Positions 42,612 through 50,325 of a DNA stretch of 64,000 bases are shown here, piece by piece. Origin of the DNA: Salinibacterium sp. ZJ450 (GTDB lineage: Bacteria; Actinomycetota; Actinomycetes; Actinomycetales; Microbacteriaceae); assembly GCF_011751885.2 (NCBI RefSeq), contig NZ_CP061771.1, positions 3,658,001 through 3,722,000 on the forward strand. The letters are read 5' to 3'. Positions within the stretch are counted from its first letter, which is position 1; each line of letters begins with the position of its first letter. Position numbers and translations under genes: made by a program. The notes beneath the pieces were generated by a model. The model did not search any database. It was not told where the DNA came from and saw only the letters and a list, made by a program, of their open reading frames with translations.

Positions 42612-42627
42612 GTCCGTTGAGGGTCCG
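42612..42627 (+). repeat. Dispersed GCCCGTT repeat, copy 23
   Basis: GTCCGTTGAGGGTCCG, one mismatch. Left side shares CCGGTCAAGGCG with copy 12; right side shares GACTTCCG and the following 700 bp with copy 17. It is the joint between two duplicated units. Confidence 0.8.
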
Positions 42628-42747
42628 ACTTCCGAAGGCGCCCACGGCGAGGTGGTACTTCCAAGCACCCACCAAAATGGCTCCAATTCGGACTTGATGC
42701 TGACGATCTGGAACCACTGCACACCGACTCTCCCGGCAAAAAAGGGC

Positions 42748-43347
42748 TTATCGCGGTAACTCGTGAGCCACGACGATGAGCACGGTGAGCGCCAGGGAAA
42801 CAACGACCGCCACCGATCCCGGCACCCACCACACGACCCGGCGCCATCTCGGCGATCGAACATGCCGGAGACCCACGCCGCCGAGCATCACGGCACCCAC
42901 GCAGATGATTGTCAGCACAGGGAGAGTCCGGTGCAGGACCCGTCCGTATTCTTGCGCCGCAGGTAATTCCGCGGGGGGCCCACCAATCCCGCCGATGCCG
43001 ATCAACCAAAGGACCACCAGAAGACCAGCCCCTAGCACAGGAATGACCAGCGCGAGTCCCAATCCGGGCAGTAGGTAACGCCCGCCCGGTAGTGGAATCA
43101 GGCACAAGTACCCCGTCACGGCGACGAGGGCTCCTGCGGCGATTGCGTATGCGATGCCCAGCCACAGCCCTTCATCTATGTCGCCGCCGAAGTTCTTGAA
43201 CTCGGACGCGCTATCCGCACCGATGGACGCGACACCGAATGACAAGGGCACGATGCCGAGAGCAACGACGAGTGTTACCGCCAGCTGAGTCACCACTATT
43301 GCGGCCGGCGGCCAACTGGTCTTGGCGATCGAGGCTCCTTCGCTCAC
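42748..43347 (-). CDS. 199-aa multi-pass membrane protein (copy of 30422)
   Basis: GTG start; 18 differences from the 199-aa protein at 30422, mostly in the first 55 residues. The C-terminal 100 residues are almost unchanged. The GGAG ribosome site of the other copy is replaced by ATAG here, and the 57-aa partner gene is missing, so this copy may be poorly expressed. Homology ends just upstream at a TTCAGGG sequence (about 43357). Confidence 0.7.
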   Translation of the reverse strand: MSEGASIAKTSWPPAAIVVTQLAVTLVVALGIVPLSFGVASIGADSASEFKNFGGDIDEGLWLGIAYAIAAGALVAVTGYLCLIPLPGGRYLLPGLGLALVIPVLGAGLLVVLWLIGIGGIGGPPAELPAAQEYGRVLHRTLPVLTIICVGAVMLGGVGLRHVRSPRWRRVVWWVPGSVAVVVSLALTVLIVVAHELPR

Positions 43348-43400
43348 GTTGCTATATTCAGGGTTCAGCCCTGCGATTCGACATCAGTTGCCGCCACCCT

Positions 43401-43773
43401 CTATCGGTGCAAAGCAACTGCGCCGTCCTCCGTCCTTTCTGAGTAGACGGTGCCGTCCGGCTCCCACCTGACCAGGTGGTTCAGTTCTCGATCACGGCCG
43501 ATTGTCCAACTCAACTCAAGACCCTGATCGGCGAACGCCTCCGCTGAGACGCAGCTGGCGTCAGCCGTCCCCAGATCCGGCGTCGTCGCCACGATGCAGA
43601 TGCCCTTCTTGCTCGTCGCGGCGTATACGACATAGCCGTCATTGTCCGCGTCGCTTGTCGGGGCCAAGATAATGCGGAACGAGTCATCGTCGCCATATCC
43701 AAAAGGTGTCGGGAGCGTCGGCACATCCTGCTCAGTCTGCGGGCGGTCAAACACGTCGAGTGCAACCGGCAAG
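43401..43773 (-). pseudogene. 5'-truncated gene for a beta-rich protein
   Basis: The frame reads LPVALDVFDRPQTEQDVPTL, then SDADNDGYVVYAATSKKGIC and LSWTIGRDRELNHLVRWEPD to a stop at 43401. The only start is a TTG at about 43772, and the frame is open beyond it into the neighbouring gene, so the true N-terminus (probably a signal or membrane segment) has been lost. It meets the head of a second truncated gene at 43774. Confidence 0.5.
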
Positions 43774-43775
43774 GG

Positions 43776-44354
43776 TTGATCGGAGTTGCTGTGGGGGCGC
43801 TATTGACCTTCGTCTCCTCGATCGGAATCGATAGACGACGTGTAGCCAATGAGGATAGACGCCGATGGTTAGCGGACCGACGCACGGTTTACTCGCGGTT
43901 TCTCGGGTTAGCCCAGTCTATGCATAAAGAGTTCGACAGGGTTGCGATCTTCCTTTCAGGGGACGGCAGCGATCCAGTCTCGGATGAGGACCGTCAGTTC
44001 ATGCGGGAGGAGCTCCAGGCATACTTCGCAAAGTGGGAGGACGAGCTTCAACCGTTACTCGGCGAAGTGCAGCTCTTGGCGTCCCCGAAGGTCGCTGACC
44101 TCTCCGATCGGGTGTCTGGAGCGCTGATGGAAATCACCGCTCAGGTCGAGATAGAAGGTTCGTTCTCCGAGTACTATCCGGGATGGTTTCAAGCGGATGA
44201 TCTGATCAACGTCACCCGGAATGCGATGCGCGAGGAACTCGGCCTGGAAGCGGTGGGGTCAGACCGCTGGGCGCTGAGACGGGACAACGGTTGGCCGTGG
44301 CTTGATGAACGGCCACCGAGAGAGTCTTATGTGCAAGAACACGATGCTCATTGA
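43776..44354 (+). CDS. Membrane-anchored helical protein, probably 5'-truncated
   Basis: 192 residues from a TTG: the end of a membrane helix (IGVAVGALLTFVSSIG) followed by DRRRVANEDRRRWLADRRTVYSRFLGLAQ and a helical domain with two long acidic helices. Proteins of this plan (short N-terminal helix, then a charged RRRW stretch and a helical domain) normally have about 10-15 more residues at the start, so the gene seems cut at its 5' end. Function unknown. Confidence 0.55.
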   Translation: MIGVAVGALLTFVSSIGIDRRRVANEDRRRWLADRRTVYSRFLGLAQSMHKEFDRVAIFLSGDGSDPVSDEDRQFMREELQAYFAKWEDELQPLLGEVQLLASPKVADLSDRVSGALMEITAQVEIEGSFSEYYPGWFQADDLINVTRNAMREELGLEAVGSDRWALRRDNGWPWLDERPPRESYVQEHDAH

Positions 44355-44757
44355 AAGCTTTCGACGGCCGCGGTCGCACGGGGCAGCTGGAGGTATTGAG
44401 AGCGGAATACCCGAGAGAAGGTCGGTGGCGAACTGAAGTCTGGTCCCGTCGTGAGGCTGACCTTCCATCTCGCTGCCTCAACCGTCGGACCATACGGGCA
44501 CGTCGGCTGACCGGGACATGGCACGGCCACGCAGCGACTCCGTTCCGACCAAGCGGCGATGCGGTACTGCGTCCCCGGGGACTATCAAATCTGTTTTGTA
44601 CCCCCTAAGCTCGTCAGAGCGCTCTGCCCTGCGAGCGCGTTACGCGCGTCCTGCCAGTCTCCGGATCAGAGACGCAGCGGGATCGTGCGTGCTTCGCCTC
44701 CGGGACTGCATTCGGGTTGTACCCGGAGGCGAAACCACCAGCGCCTGAGACACCGCC
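44355..44757. other. Gene-free stretch at the right edge of the patchwork
   Basis: No supported gene. It contains a strong inverted repeat at 44693-44733 (TTCGCCTCCGGG / CCCGGAGGCGAA, 17-nt loop), which lies 25 bp past the stop of the minus-strand operon at 44758 and may end it. To the right all genes look like conserved chromosome. Confidence 0.5.
44693..44733. terminator. Strong hairpin downstream of the kinase operon
   Basis: 12-bp perfect stem TTCGCCTCCGGG / CCCGGAGGCGAA with a 17-nt loop. No U-run on the minus strand, so a terminator role is inferred from position. Confidence 0.55.
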
Positions 44758-45363
44758 CTAACTCTGCGCCGCCTTCACCGCAAGCTCCTGCAACAGTGAT
44801 GCGCGCTTGGCCCCGTACCCCTCGGCAAGCGCCCACGCCCACACTCCGTTGGCGCTGACGTGCTGGCCATCCTCGATGATCTCCGCGAGGCCTCGCGCGA
44901 TCGCGGGCCGCCTCGCCCACGCGAACTCGCGCAGCCGCACTCGCATCGCCTGCGACAGCACCGGCACGGATGCCCCGGGGTACACGGTCTCGTACCGGGC
45001 ATCGACCGCCTGATGTGCCCGCAGCCAGGATGACTGCCAGCCGGTGATCCCCCGCTCGAGTACGCACACGTTCGTCGTCTCGCCCAGACGACCGCCCACC
45101 GACACCATGCTCAGCATGCTCGGCGTCGGCCATACCAGGAGCACGGCACTCACGTCCTGGCCGTGAAAGGCCAGCCGACCCTCCGCAACGATACCGAACT
45201 CGCGCCGCCTCGCGCGCATCGCTTCGACCCTTCTCGCCGTCATCGCATCCGGGACAACGACAAGCCCCGGCGTGGCCTGTGCCCGCAGCCAGTCGACACC
45301 GGCGCGCAGCGCGGAATCCTCCTTTGTCTCGTCGGTGAACGGCGGCAGGTAGAACAGGGTCAT
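44758..45363 (-). CDS. Hypothetical protein coupled to the PASTA kinase gene
   Basis: 201 residues, no signal or membrane helix. It begins MTLFYLPPFTDETKEDSALR and has an alpha/beta pattern with VDWLRAQATPGLVVVPDAMT and a helical C-terminus (GVWAWALAEGYGAKRASLLQ). Its start overlaps the kinase stop by 4 nt (ATGA), so it is made together with the kinase and could be a substrate or regulator. No family recognised. Confidence 0.7.
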   Translation of the reverse strand: MTLFYLPPFTDETKEDSALRAGVDWLRAQATPGLVVVPDAMTARRVEAMRARRREFGIVAEGRLAFHGQDVSAVLLVWPTPSMLSMVSVGGRLGETTNVCVLERGITGWQSSWLRAHQAVDARYETVYPGASVPVLSQAMRVRLREFAWARRPAIARGLAEIIEDGQHVSANGVWAWALAEGYGAKRASLLQELAVKAAQS

Positions 45364-47201
45364 TCCGGCTCCTCGGGTGGAACAGGTGGTTCGGTCGGCG
45401 GTGCGGTCGGCGTGGGCGACGGGGTCGGTACGGTGAAGGTGATGCTCACGGCGTTCCCGAGCGGAAGGCTGGCACCGCTGGCTGGGCTGGTGCCCGTGAT
45501 GGTCGCCCCCGAAGGCACATCGGAGACCGACGTCGGCGATGCGGCAAACCCCGCCGCCCGCAGCGCCTGAACGGCCTGCTGGTAGCTCATCCCGGCGACC
45601 GCGGGCACGAGGTTGTTTCCGGACGCGACCACGAGGTTCACGCCGGACCCCGGCGCGAGGCTGGTTCCCGGCGCGGGTTCGCTGCCGAGCACAACATCGC
45701 GCAGCTCGATCGAGTCCCGCGGGATCACCTGCCCGCGGGTGAAGCCGCTCTCGCCGAGCAGGCGCGTGGCGACCGCCAGTGTCAGACCCGCGACATCCGG
45801 AATCGGCGTCAGCACCGGCTCTGGCTCGGCCGTCGCGGTTGACGTCGGCGCCGGCGACCGGGTCGGCAGAGACGTCACGGGCGGGGCGGATGTCTCGGCC
45901 GTGGGTTCCGGGCCGGGGTCAGCGATCGCCGGCGGGGCGTCTTGCCCCAGTTGGTAGGCGATCACGCCCCAGCTGAGCAGTCCGATGATGGCGATAGCGC
46001 CAGCGGCCCCGGCGATTGCGCCCCAGCTCGGCCGATAGGGCACGAGCGGTCCCGGGCGGCGAGCGGCGGTCGTGTCCCCCGAGTCAGCGGGCGACAGACG
46101 GCCGGTGCTGAACATGGGGTCGACCGGAATCGTGTCGTCGGATGCCGGCGGCAGGGCGCTGAGCACAACCGTCCGCGCCTCGCTCGGCAGCGGGCTGTCA
46201 CCGAGCGTGGCGACGGGCAGCACCCTGGTCATCGTTGGCTCGGCGGAGGCGAGTGCGCCGGCGGTGGCGGGCGCGGGTTCGGCGCCAGCAGCCATTGGGT
46301 ACCGAGCCTGCGCCGCGCGCACCGCTTCGAGCATTGCAGACGAGTGTTGGTAGCGCTCGCGCACTGCCGTCGCCATCGCCTTCACGACGATCCGGTCGAC
46401 CTCGCGCGGGACGCCATCTCGGGTCGCCGACGGCACCGGCGGCGGGGCCGACGCGTGCGCGCGCACGGTTTCGTCAATGCTGCTGCGCGGGTAGGGAACC
46501 TGCCCGGTGAGCAGCGTGTACAGCACCGCGCCCGCCTGGTAGACGTCACCGCGCTCGTCGACCGGTTCGCCGCGAGCCTGCTCGGGCGAGAGATAGTGGG
46601 CGTTGCCGATAATGAGTTCGCCGGCGGTGTCGCCGGGAACGCGCAGCGGGTTGCTGCCGAGTGCGGTTCGCCCTGCGGCATCCGCGAGTCCGAAATCGAC
46701 CAGGCGCACCCCGTCGACGGTGATTGCTCCGTCGGGTTCGACATCGACCATGACATTGCCCGGCGACAGGTCGCGGTGCACCAATCCGGACTCATGCGCC
46801 ACCGTCAACGCCCACAGCACGCCCTCGGCAATGACGAGCGCCTGCGGAATCGATACCCCGTGCACCTGCTCGAGGTGCTCGCTGAGGCTCACCCCGGCCG
46901 CGAGGTCTTCGGCGATCCAGGCGAGTTCGACGCCGCCGGCGTCGTGCACGCCGACCGCGTGCACGCGCACGATGTTCGGGTGCGCCAGGCCGGCGACCGC
47001 CATCGCCTCGGCGAAGAACGCCTCCCGCGCCGGTTCGTCGTGCGACAGGCGCGGGTGCAGCACCTTGACCGCGACCGTGTCGCCGGTCAGCGTGTCATGG
47101 GCGCGGAACACGGATGCCGTGCCGCCGCTGCCGAGCAAGTCACCGAGCCGGTAACGTCCGCTGAGCAGCTCATCCGGTCGAGCGTCGCCCTCAAGACTCA
47201 T
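45360..47201 (-). CDS. Eukaryotic-type Ser/Thr kinase with PASTA domains
   Basis: 613 residues. Kinase domain at residues about 17-295: Gly loop GSGGTASV, Lys46 in VAVKVL, catalytic VHRDLSPGN (Asp144) and VDFGLAD (Asp169), then a YLSPEQ activation segment. A long linker follows, then a membrane helix (AIAGAAGAIAIIGLLSWGVIAY) and at least two PASTA repeats (PDVAGLTLAVATRLLGESGF..., VPAVAGMSYQQAVQALRAAGF...). HRDLSPGN replaces the usual HRDLKPxN, so the catalytic-loop Lys is Ser. PASTA domains bind cell-wall fragments outside. PknB/PknA-like, but not in the usual cell-division locus. Confidence 0.92.
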   Translation of the reverse strand: MSLEGDARPDELLSGRYRLGDLLGSGGTASVFRAHDTLTGDTVAVKVLHPRLSHDEPAREAFFAEAMAVAGLAHPNIVRVHAVGVHDAGGVELAWIAEDLAAGVSLSEHLEQVHGVSIPQALVIAEGVLWALTVAHESGLVHRDLSPGNVMVDVEPDGAITVDGVRLVDFGLADAAGRTALGSNPLRVPGDTAGELIIGNAHYLSPEQARGEPVDERGDVYQAGAVLYTLLTGQVPYPRSSIDETVRAHASAPPPVPSATRDGVPREVDRIVVKAMATAVRERYQHSSAMLEAVRAAQARYPMAAGAEPAPATAGALASAEPTMTRVLPVATLGDSPLPSEARTVVLSALPPASDDTIPVDPMFSTGRLSPADSGDTTAARRPGPLVPYRPSWGAIAGAAGAIAIIGLLSWGVIAYQLGQDAPPAIADPGPEPTAETSAPPVTSLPTRSPAPTSTATAEPEPVLTPIPDVAGLTLAVATRLLGESGFTRGQVIPRDSIELRDVVLGSEPAPGTSLAPGSGVNLVVASGNNLVPAVAGMSYQQAVQALRAAGFAASPTSVSDVPSGATITGTSPASGASLPLGNAVSITFTVPTPSPTPTAPPTEPPVPPEEPE

Positions 47202-47238
47202 CGACGTCTGCCCTCTCCCTCTGTCGGGAACGTCGCAG

Positions 47239-47272
47239 GCGCCCGCCGAGGTGGGGGCTCCTCGGCGGGCGC
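47239..47272 (-). terminator. GC-rich hairpin after pstB
   Basis: GCGCCCGCCGAGG and CCTCGGCGGGCGC form a perfect 13-bp stem with an 8-nt loop in the gap between the pstB stop (47336) and the kinase start (47201). Probably separates the pst transcript from the kinase transcript. Confidence 0.7.
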
Positions 47273-47335
47273 GCCCAGCATCGCCGATGATGCCGCTCCT
47301 CGGGAGCGCGGCAAACGCATCGCCGCGCTCATCGG

Positions 47336-48475
47336 CTACCCGAACACACCGTTCACGTAGTCGTGGGTGCGCTGATCCTGCGGCTCACTGAACATCGCGT
47401 CGGTGTCGCCGTGCTCGACGATCGCGCCCGGGGTGCCCTGCGAGGCGAGGAAGAACGCGCACTGCTGTGACACCCGCTGCGCCTGCTGCATGTTGTGGGT
47501 CACGATCACAATCGTCACCTCTTTCTGCAGCTCCACCATGGTCTCCTCGATCACCCGGGTCGAGGTCGGGTCCAGCGCCGAGCAGGGCTCGTCCATCAGC
47601 AGGATCTTCGGCTGCACCGCAAGCGACCGCGCGATGCACAGCCGCTGCTGCTGACCGCCCGAGAGACCACCGCCGGGCTGCCGCAGCCGGTCCTTGACCT
47701 CTTTCCACAGGCCGGCCGAGGTGAGGCAACGCTCGACGATCGCGTCCTTCTCATCACGGGACACCCGCGTGCCGGTGAGCTTCAGCCCGGCGATCACGTT
47801 GTCGTAGATCGACATCGCCGGGAACGGGTTCGGCTTCTGGAAGACCATGCCGATGTTGCGGCGCGCGTCGGTCAGCTTCTTCGACGCGTCGTAAATGTCC
47901 TCACCGTCGATCAGCACCTCACCGGCGAGCGATGCCGACGGCACTAGTTCGTGCATCCGGTTCAGGATGCGCAGGAACGTCGACTTGCCGCATCCGGAGG
48001 GCCCGATCAGCGCGGTCACCTGGCCGGCCTCCATGGTCAGCGACACCCGGTCGAGCACCTTGTGGTCGCCGAACCACGCACTGATGTCACGCGCCTGGAG
48101 CGATGCGAGCGGCTGAGTGGCCGTCACCGTGGTCGTCGGAGCGTGCATTGACTCGGCGATCACAACCGGCGGCGCGGCGAATCCCCGGGAGCCAGTCATG
48201 GCCTGCGCTGCCTCAAGTGTGGAGTTCTGAGGCGTTGTGCCGCCATTGGGAGTCCTTTGCGGTGTAGAACCCGTGACGTTGCGCCACCAGGACTTGTCCA
48301 CTCGGTGTGCCCGACGCGCGGATGGCGCGGTGTCGTCGACGGACAACTCGGGCGCATCCTTCCCCTCCGGCGCGCCGGAGTCGTGATCGGCTTCGCCAAG
48401 AGTGTCGACCGGAATGTGGGTTGTGGTGTCGTCCGTCATGGGTGCAGGGCTTTCGTGTGAGCGGGGAACGGTCAT
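47336..48475 (-). CDS. pstB: Phosphate ABC transporter ATPase PstB with long N-terminal extension
   Basis: 379 residues. The last 255 are a typical PstB: Walker [30 protein letters not shown], signature [16 protein letters not shown], Walker [15 protein letters not shown]-loop VTHNM. It powers phosphate import through PstC/PstA. About 120 acidic, disordered residues precede the domain, which PstB proteins normally lack; an internal ATG ([10 protein letters not shown]) could give a near-normal protein, and no ribosome site decides. It is separated from pstSCA by five surface-protein genes but lies in the same minus-strand run. Confidence 0.93.
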   Translation of the reverse strand: MTVPRSHESPAPMTDDTTTHIPVDTLGEADHDSGAPEGKDAPELSVDDTAPSARRAHRVDKSWWRNVTGSTPQRTPNGGTTPQNSTLEAAQAMTGSRGFAAPPVVIAESMHAPTTTVTATQPLASLQARDISAWFGDHKVLDRVSLTMEAGQVTALIGPSGCGKSTFLRILNRMHELVPSASLAGEVLIDGEDIYDASKKLTDARRNIGMVFQKPNPFPAMSIYDNVIAGLKLTGTRVSRDEKDAIVERCLTSAGLWKEVKDRLRQPGGGLSGGQQQRLCIARSLAVQPKILLMDEPCSALDPTSTRVIEETMVELQKEVTIVIVTHNMQQAQRVSQQCAFFLASQGTPGAIVEHGDTDAMFSEPQDQRTHDYVNGVFG

Positions 48476-48490
48476 GGTGAGCTTGGCGTT

Positions 48491-49549
48491 TCAGATCAAG
48501 TTGGGCATGATGTTGACGATCGCATCGGCGGTGCCCATGCCGACGATCAGCAGCACGGGCGCCCCGGCGAGCCAGGTCTGCCAGCGGCCAAGGTGCCGCC
48601 ATGCCCACCTAGTGCCGACGGCTGCGGCGACCATGAGCATGAGATAGACGATGACGACCGCCCAGCCTGAGGAGTCGACGCCGAGGGCGCGTTCCTCGGG
48701 CGGCAACGCCGTCTCCGTGAAGATTCGGCCGGGCGTGTCCTGGGTGTCGGATACGAGCGCGGCGTCGAGGTGCAGCGCACCGGTGAGGAACAGGGCAGGG
48801 CCGTCCGCGGTGACCAGTTCCAGCCGGCCTTCCCCGCGGCTTGGGGCGGCGGGCTGTGGGTCGCCGGCGCGGCGCAGGCCGAAGACCTCGAAGGTGTTCA
48901 CGCCCTGGCCGGTGGTGACGCGGATCACGTCGCCGGGTTGCAGCCGGGATAATGTGCCGAACGGTCCGCCGTAGGTGGTTTGTCTGCCCAGGATCACGCT
49001 GGTGCCGGCCTGGCCGGGGAGCACCGAGTCGCGTCGATGGCCAGGAGCCTCGCGAAGGGTCTCTGCGGTGGTCCCCTCGACAATCACCTGACGCAGTCCC
49101 AGTTTGGGGATCTCCAGCAGCGCCAGTGGAGTGCCGGCGGCCACGGGGTTGTCGGTGAAATCGATCTGGCTGACCGGTGTCTCCGATTTGGCGAGCGAGT
49201 CGCGCAGCTCGTCGTAGCCGAGCGTCTGCGCACGCTGGTGTTGCAGGCCCGAGATGACGACGACGTGCAACAGGAAGCCCAGCACCAGCGCCGAGATGGT
49301 CAGCCAGGCCACGCCCACCCAGTACCGAGTGTCCTTCACGCGCGGGGTCAGCACGGCCGCAGGCGGCACGTTGAGCAGTTTCACGGGCGGCATCCCCGAC
49401 CCGCCGGCGGACGTTGCCCTGTCCGGGCCGCCGCGTGCACTGCGGGCGGGACGCAGGCGTGGCAACCGCACAGCAGGCAGCTGGCGAGTGCGGGTCTGGT
49501 CTGGGGCGACCTCGCCCGGGGCGGTGGCCGTCAGTTCCTCGGTCGTCAT
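48491..49549 (-). CDS. Sortase-fold membrane protein lacking the catalytic His and Cys
   Basis: 352 residues from ATG 49549, which overlaps the upstream stop. N-terminal disordered part, a membrane helix (VGVAWLTISALVLGFLLHVVVI), then a sortase-like domain: IPKLGLRQVIVEGTTAETLREAPGH, LPGQAGTSVILGRQTTYGGPF and QPGDVIRVTTGQGVNTFEV. In active class E sortases the block is AGHRTTYGAPF (His) and later TLTTCHP (Cys); here they are LGRQTT and LELVTADGP, so both residues are replaced. Two further helices follow at the C-terminus. A structural or non-catalytic role is inferred. Confidence 0.75.
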   Translation of the reverse strand: MTTEELTATAPGEVAPDQTRTRQLPAVRLPRLRPARSARGGPDRATSAGGSGMPPVKLLNVPPAAVLTPRVKDTRYWVGVAWLTISALVLGFLLHVVVISGLQHQRAQTLGYDELRDSLAKSETPVSQIDFTDNPVAAGTPLALLEIPKLGLRQVIVEGTTAETLREAPGHRRDSVLPGQAGTSVILGRQTTYGGPFGTLSRLQPGDVIRVTTGQGVNTFEVFGLRRAGDPQPAAPSRGEGRLELVTADGPALFLTGALHLDAALVSDTQDTPGRIFTETALPPEERALGVDSSGWAVVIVYLMLMVAAAVGTRWAWRHLGRWQTWLAGAPVLLIVGMGTADAIVNIMPNLI

Positions 49550-50325
49550 GCGGTTGCTCCCGAAAGCACGGCGCGGGGCCGGCGCATCCGCAGCAGCCAC
49601 CATGCGAGCAGGCCGAGCAGGACCACCGCTCCCGCGATTCCGAGTCCCCACCACAGCCCGCTGGCGGGGTGGTCGGTTTCACCGAAGGCGGCGGCGTCGC
49701 TCGCGATGATGAAACGCACGTTGGTGACATGCGCGGACTGCCAACCGGTGGCCTCGGCCGTGTGCGCACCCGGGGCGAGGTCCTTCGGCACATCGAACTC
49801 CGCGACGACTCGCCCGTCATCGCCAGCCGGGTAGGAGGCGATCACCACCGGGGTGGAGTAGATAACCAGCTGCACCTGCTCGCCCGGCGTGTATCCGGTG
49901 CCGGTGAAGGTGGCGCGCTGTCCCGGTTTCGGGTTCGTCGTCGACAGCATCGCCCGGTCGGCGTCCGTCTTCGGTGCCTGCCCCGGGGTGGGGGCCTGCG
50001 GCGCGGTCGGCGCCGGGTCGGCGGCCGTTCCGGCGGGAGCTGCCGCGCCGCCCTTGCTCCCGCCCGGGTTTGCGGGTGCAGCGGTCTCGGTGGGCGCGGG
50101 AGCGACGTTCTCCGTGGGCTTCTGCGTGGGCTGCTGTGTGGGCTGTAGAGACGGCGATGTGGTCGGGATCGACACATCGAGCGTCGGCCCGGCCCACTCG
50201 TCGCCCTCGACAGCGTGCGCGGCGCCGAGCGGCACGGTCAGCAGTGCACCGAGCAGCGCCGTCATGACGGCAGCGCGAAGGGTCGTGCGCGACCGTGGGT
50301 GTGGGGGACGGTTCGAAGGGCTCAT
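49546..50325 (-). CDS. Secreted surface protein with C-terminal membrane anchor
   Basis: 259 residues: Sec signal ending AAHA, a Pro/Thr/Ala-rich wall-spanning region (residues about 45-120), an immunoglobulin-like domain (PGQRATFTGTGYTPGEQVQL...PAGAHTAEATGW pattern) and a C-terminal helix (LWWGLGIAGAVVLLGLLAWWLL) followed by RMRRPR. Lies between the DUF916-like and sortase-fold genes, overlapping both, so it is part of one surface complex. Confidence 0.75.
   Translation of the reverse strand: MSPSNRPPHPRSRTTLRAAVMTALLGALLTVPLGAAHAVEGDEWAGPTLDVSIPTTSPSLQPTQQPTQKPTENVAPAPTETAAPANPGGSKGGAAAPAGTAADPAPTAPQAPTPGQAPKTDADRAMLSTTNPKPGQRATFTGTGYTPGEQVQLVIYSTPVVIASYPAGDDGRVVAEFDVPKDLAPGAHTAEATGWQSAHVTNVRFIIASDAAAFGETDHPASGLWWGLGIAGAVVLLGLLAWWLLRMRRPRAVLSGATA

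Noticed and set aside
2089-42627. Calling the dispersed repeats standard integron attC sites
   Set aside because: The conserved GTT is present, but the following bases (SARG) do not fit the GTTRRRY core, no matching RYYYAAC partner is found at a constant distance, unit genes point both ways, and no integrase gene is in the window. The likeness is in layout only.
2089-42627. CRISPR array
   Set aside because: Repeats are spaced from about 100 bp to almost 6 kb, with genes between them and no cas genes.
44641-44735. Possible tRNA, because of the stem at 44693-44733
   Set aside because: No T-loop GTTCRANNC, anticodon stem or D-loop pattern; only a hairpin.
45942-47360. Long plus-strand ORF (472 codons) opposite the kinase gene
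   Set aside because: Arg/His/Gly-rich composition typical of antisense frames in high-GC DNA; the minus strand has clear kinase motifs.
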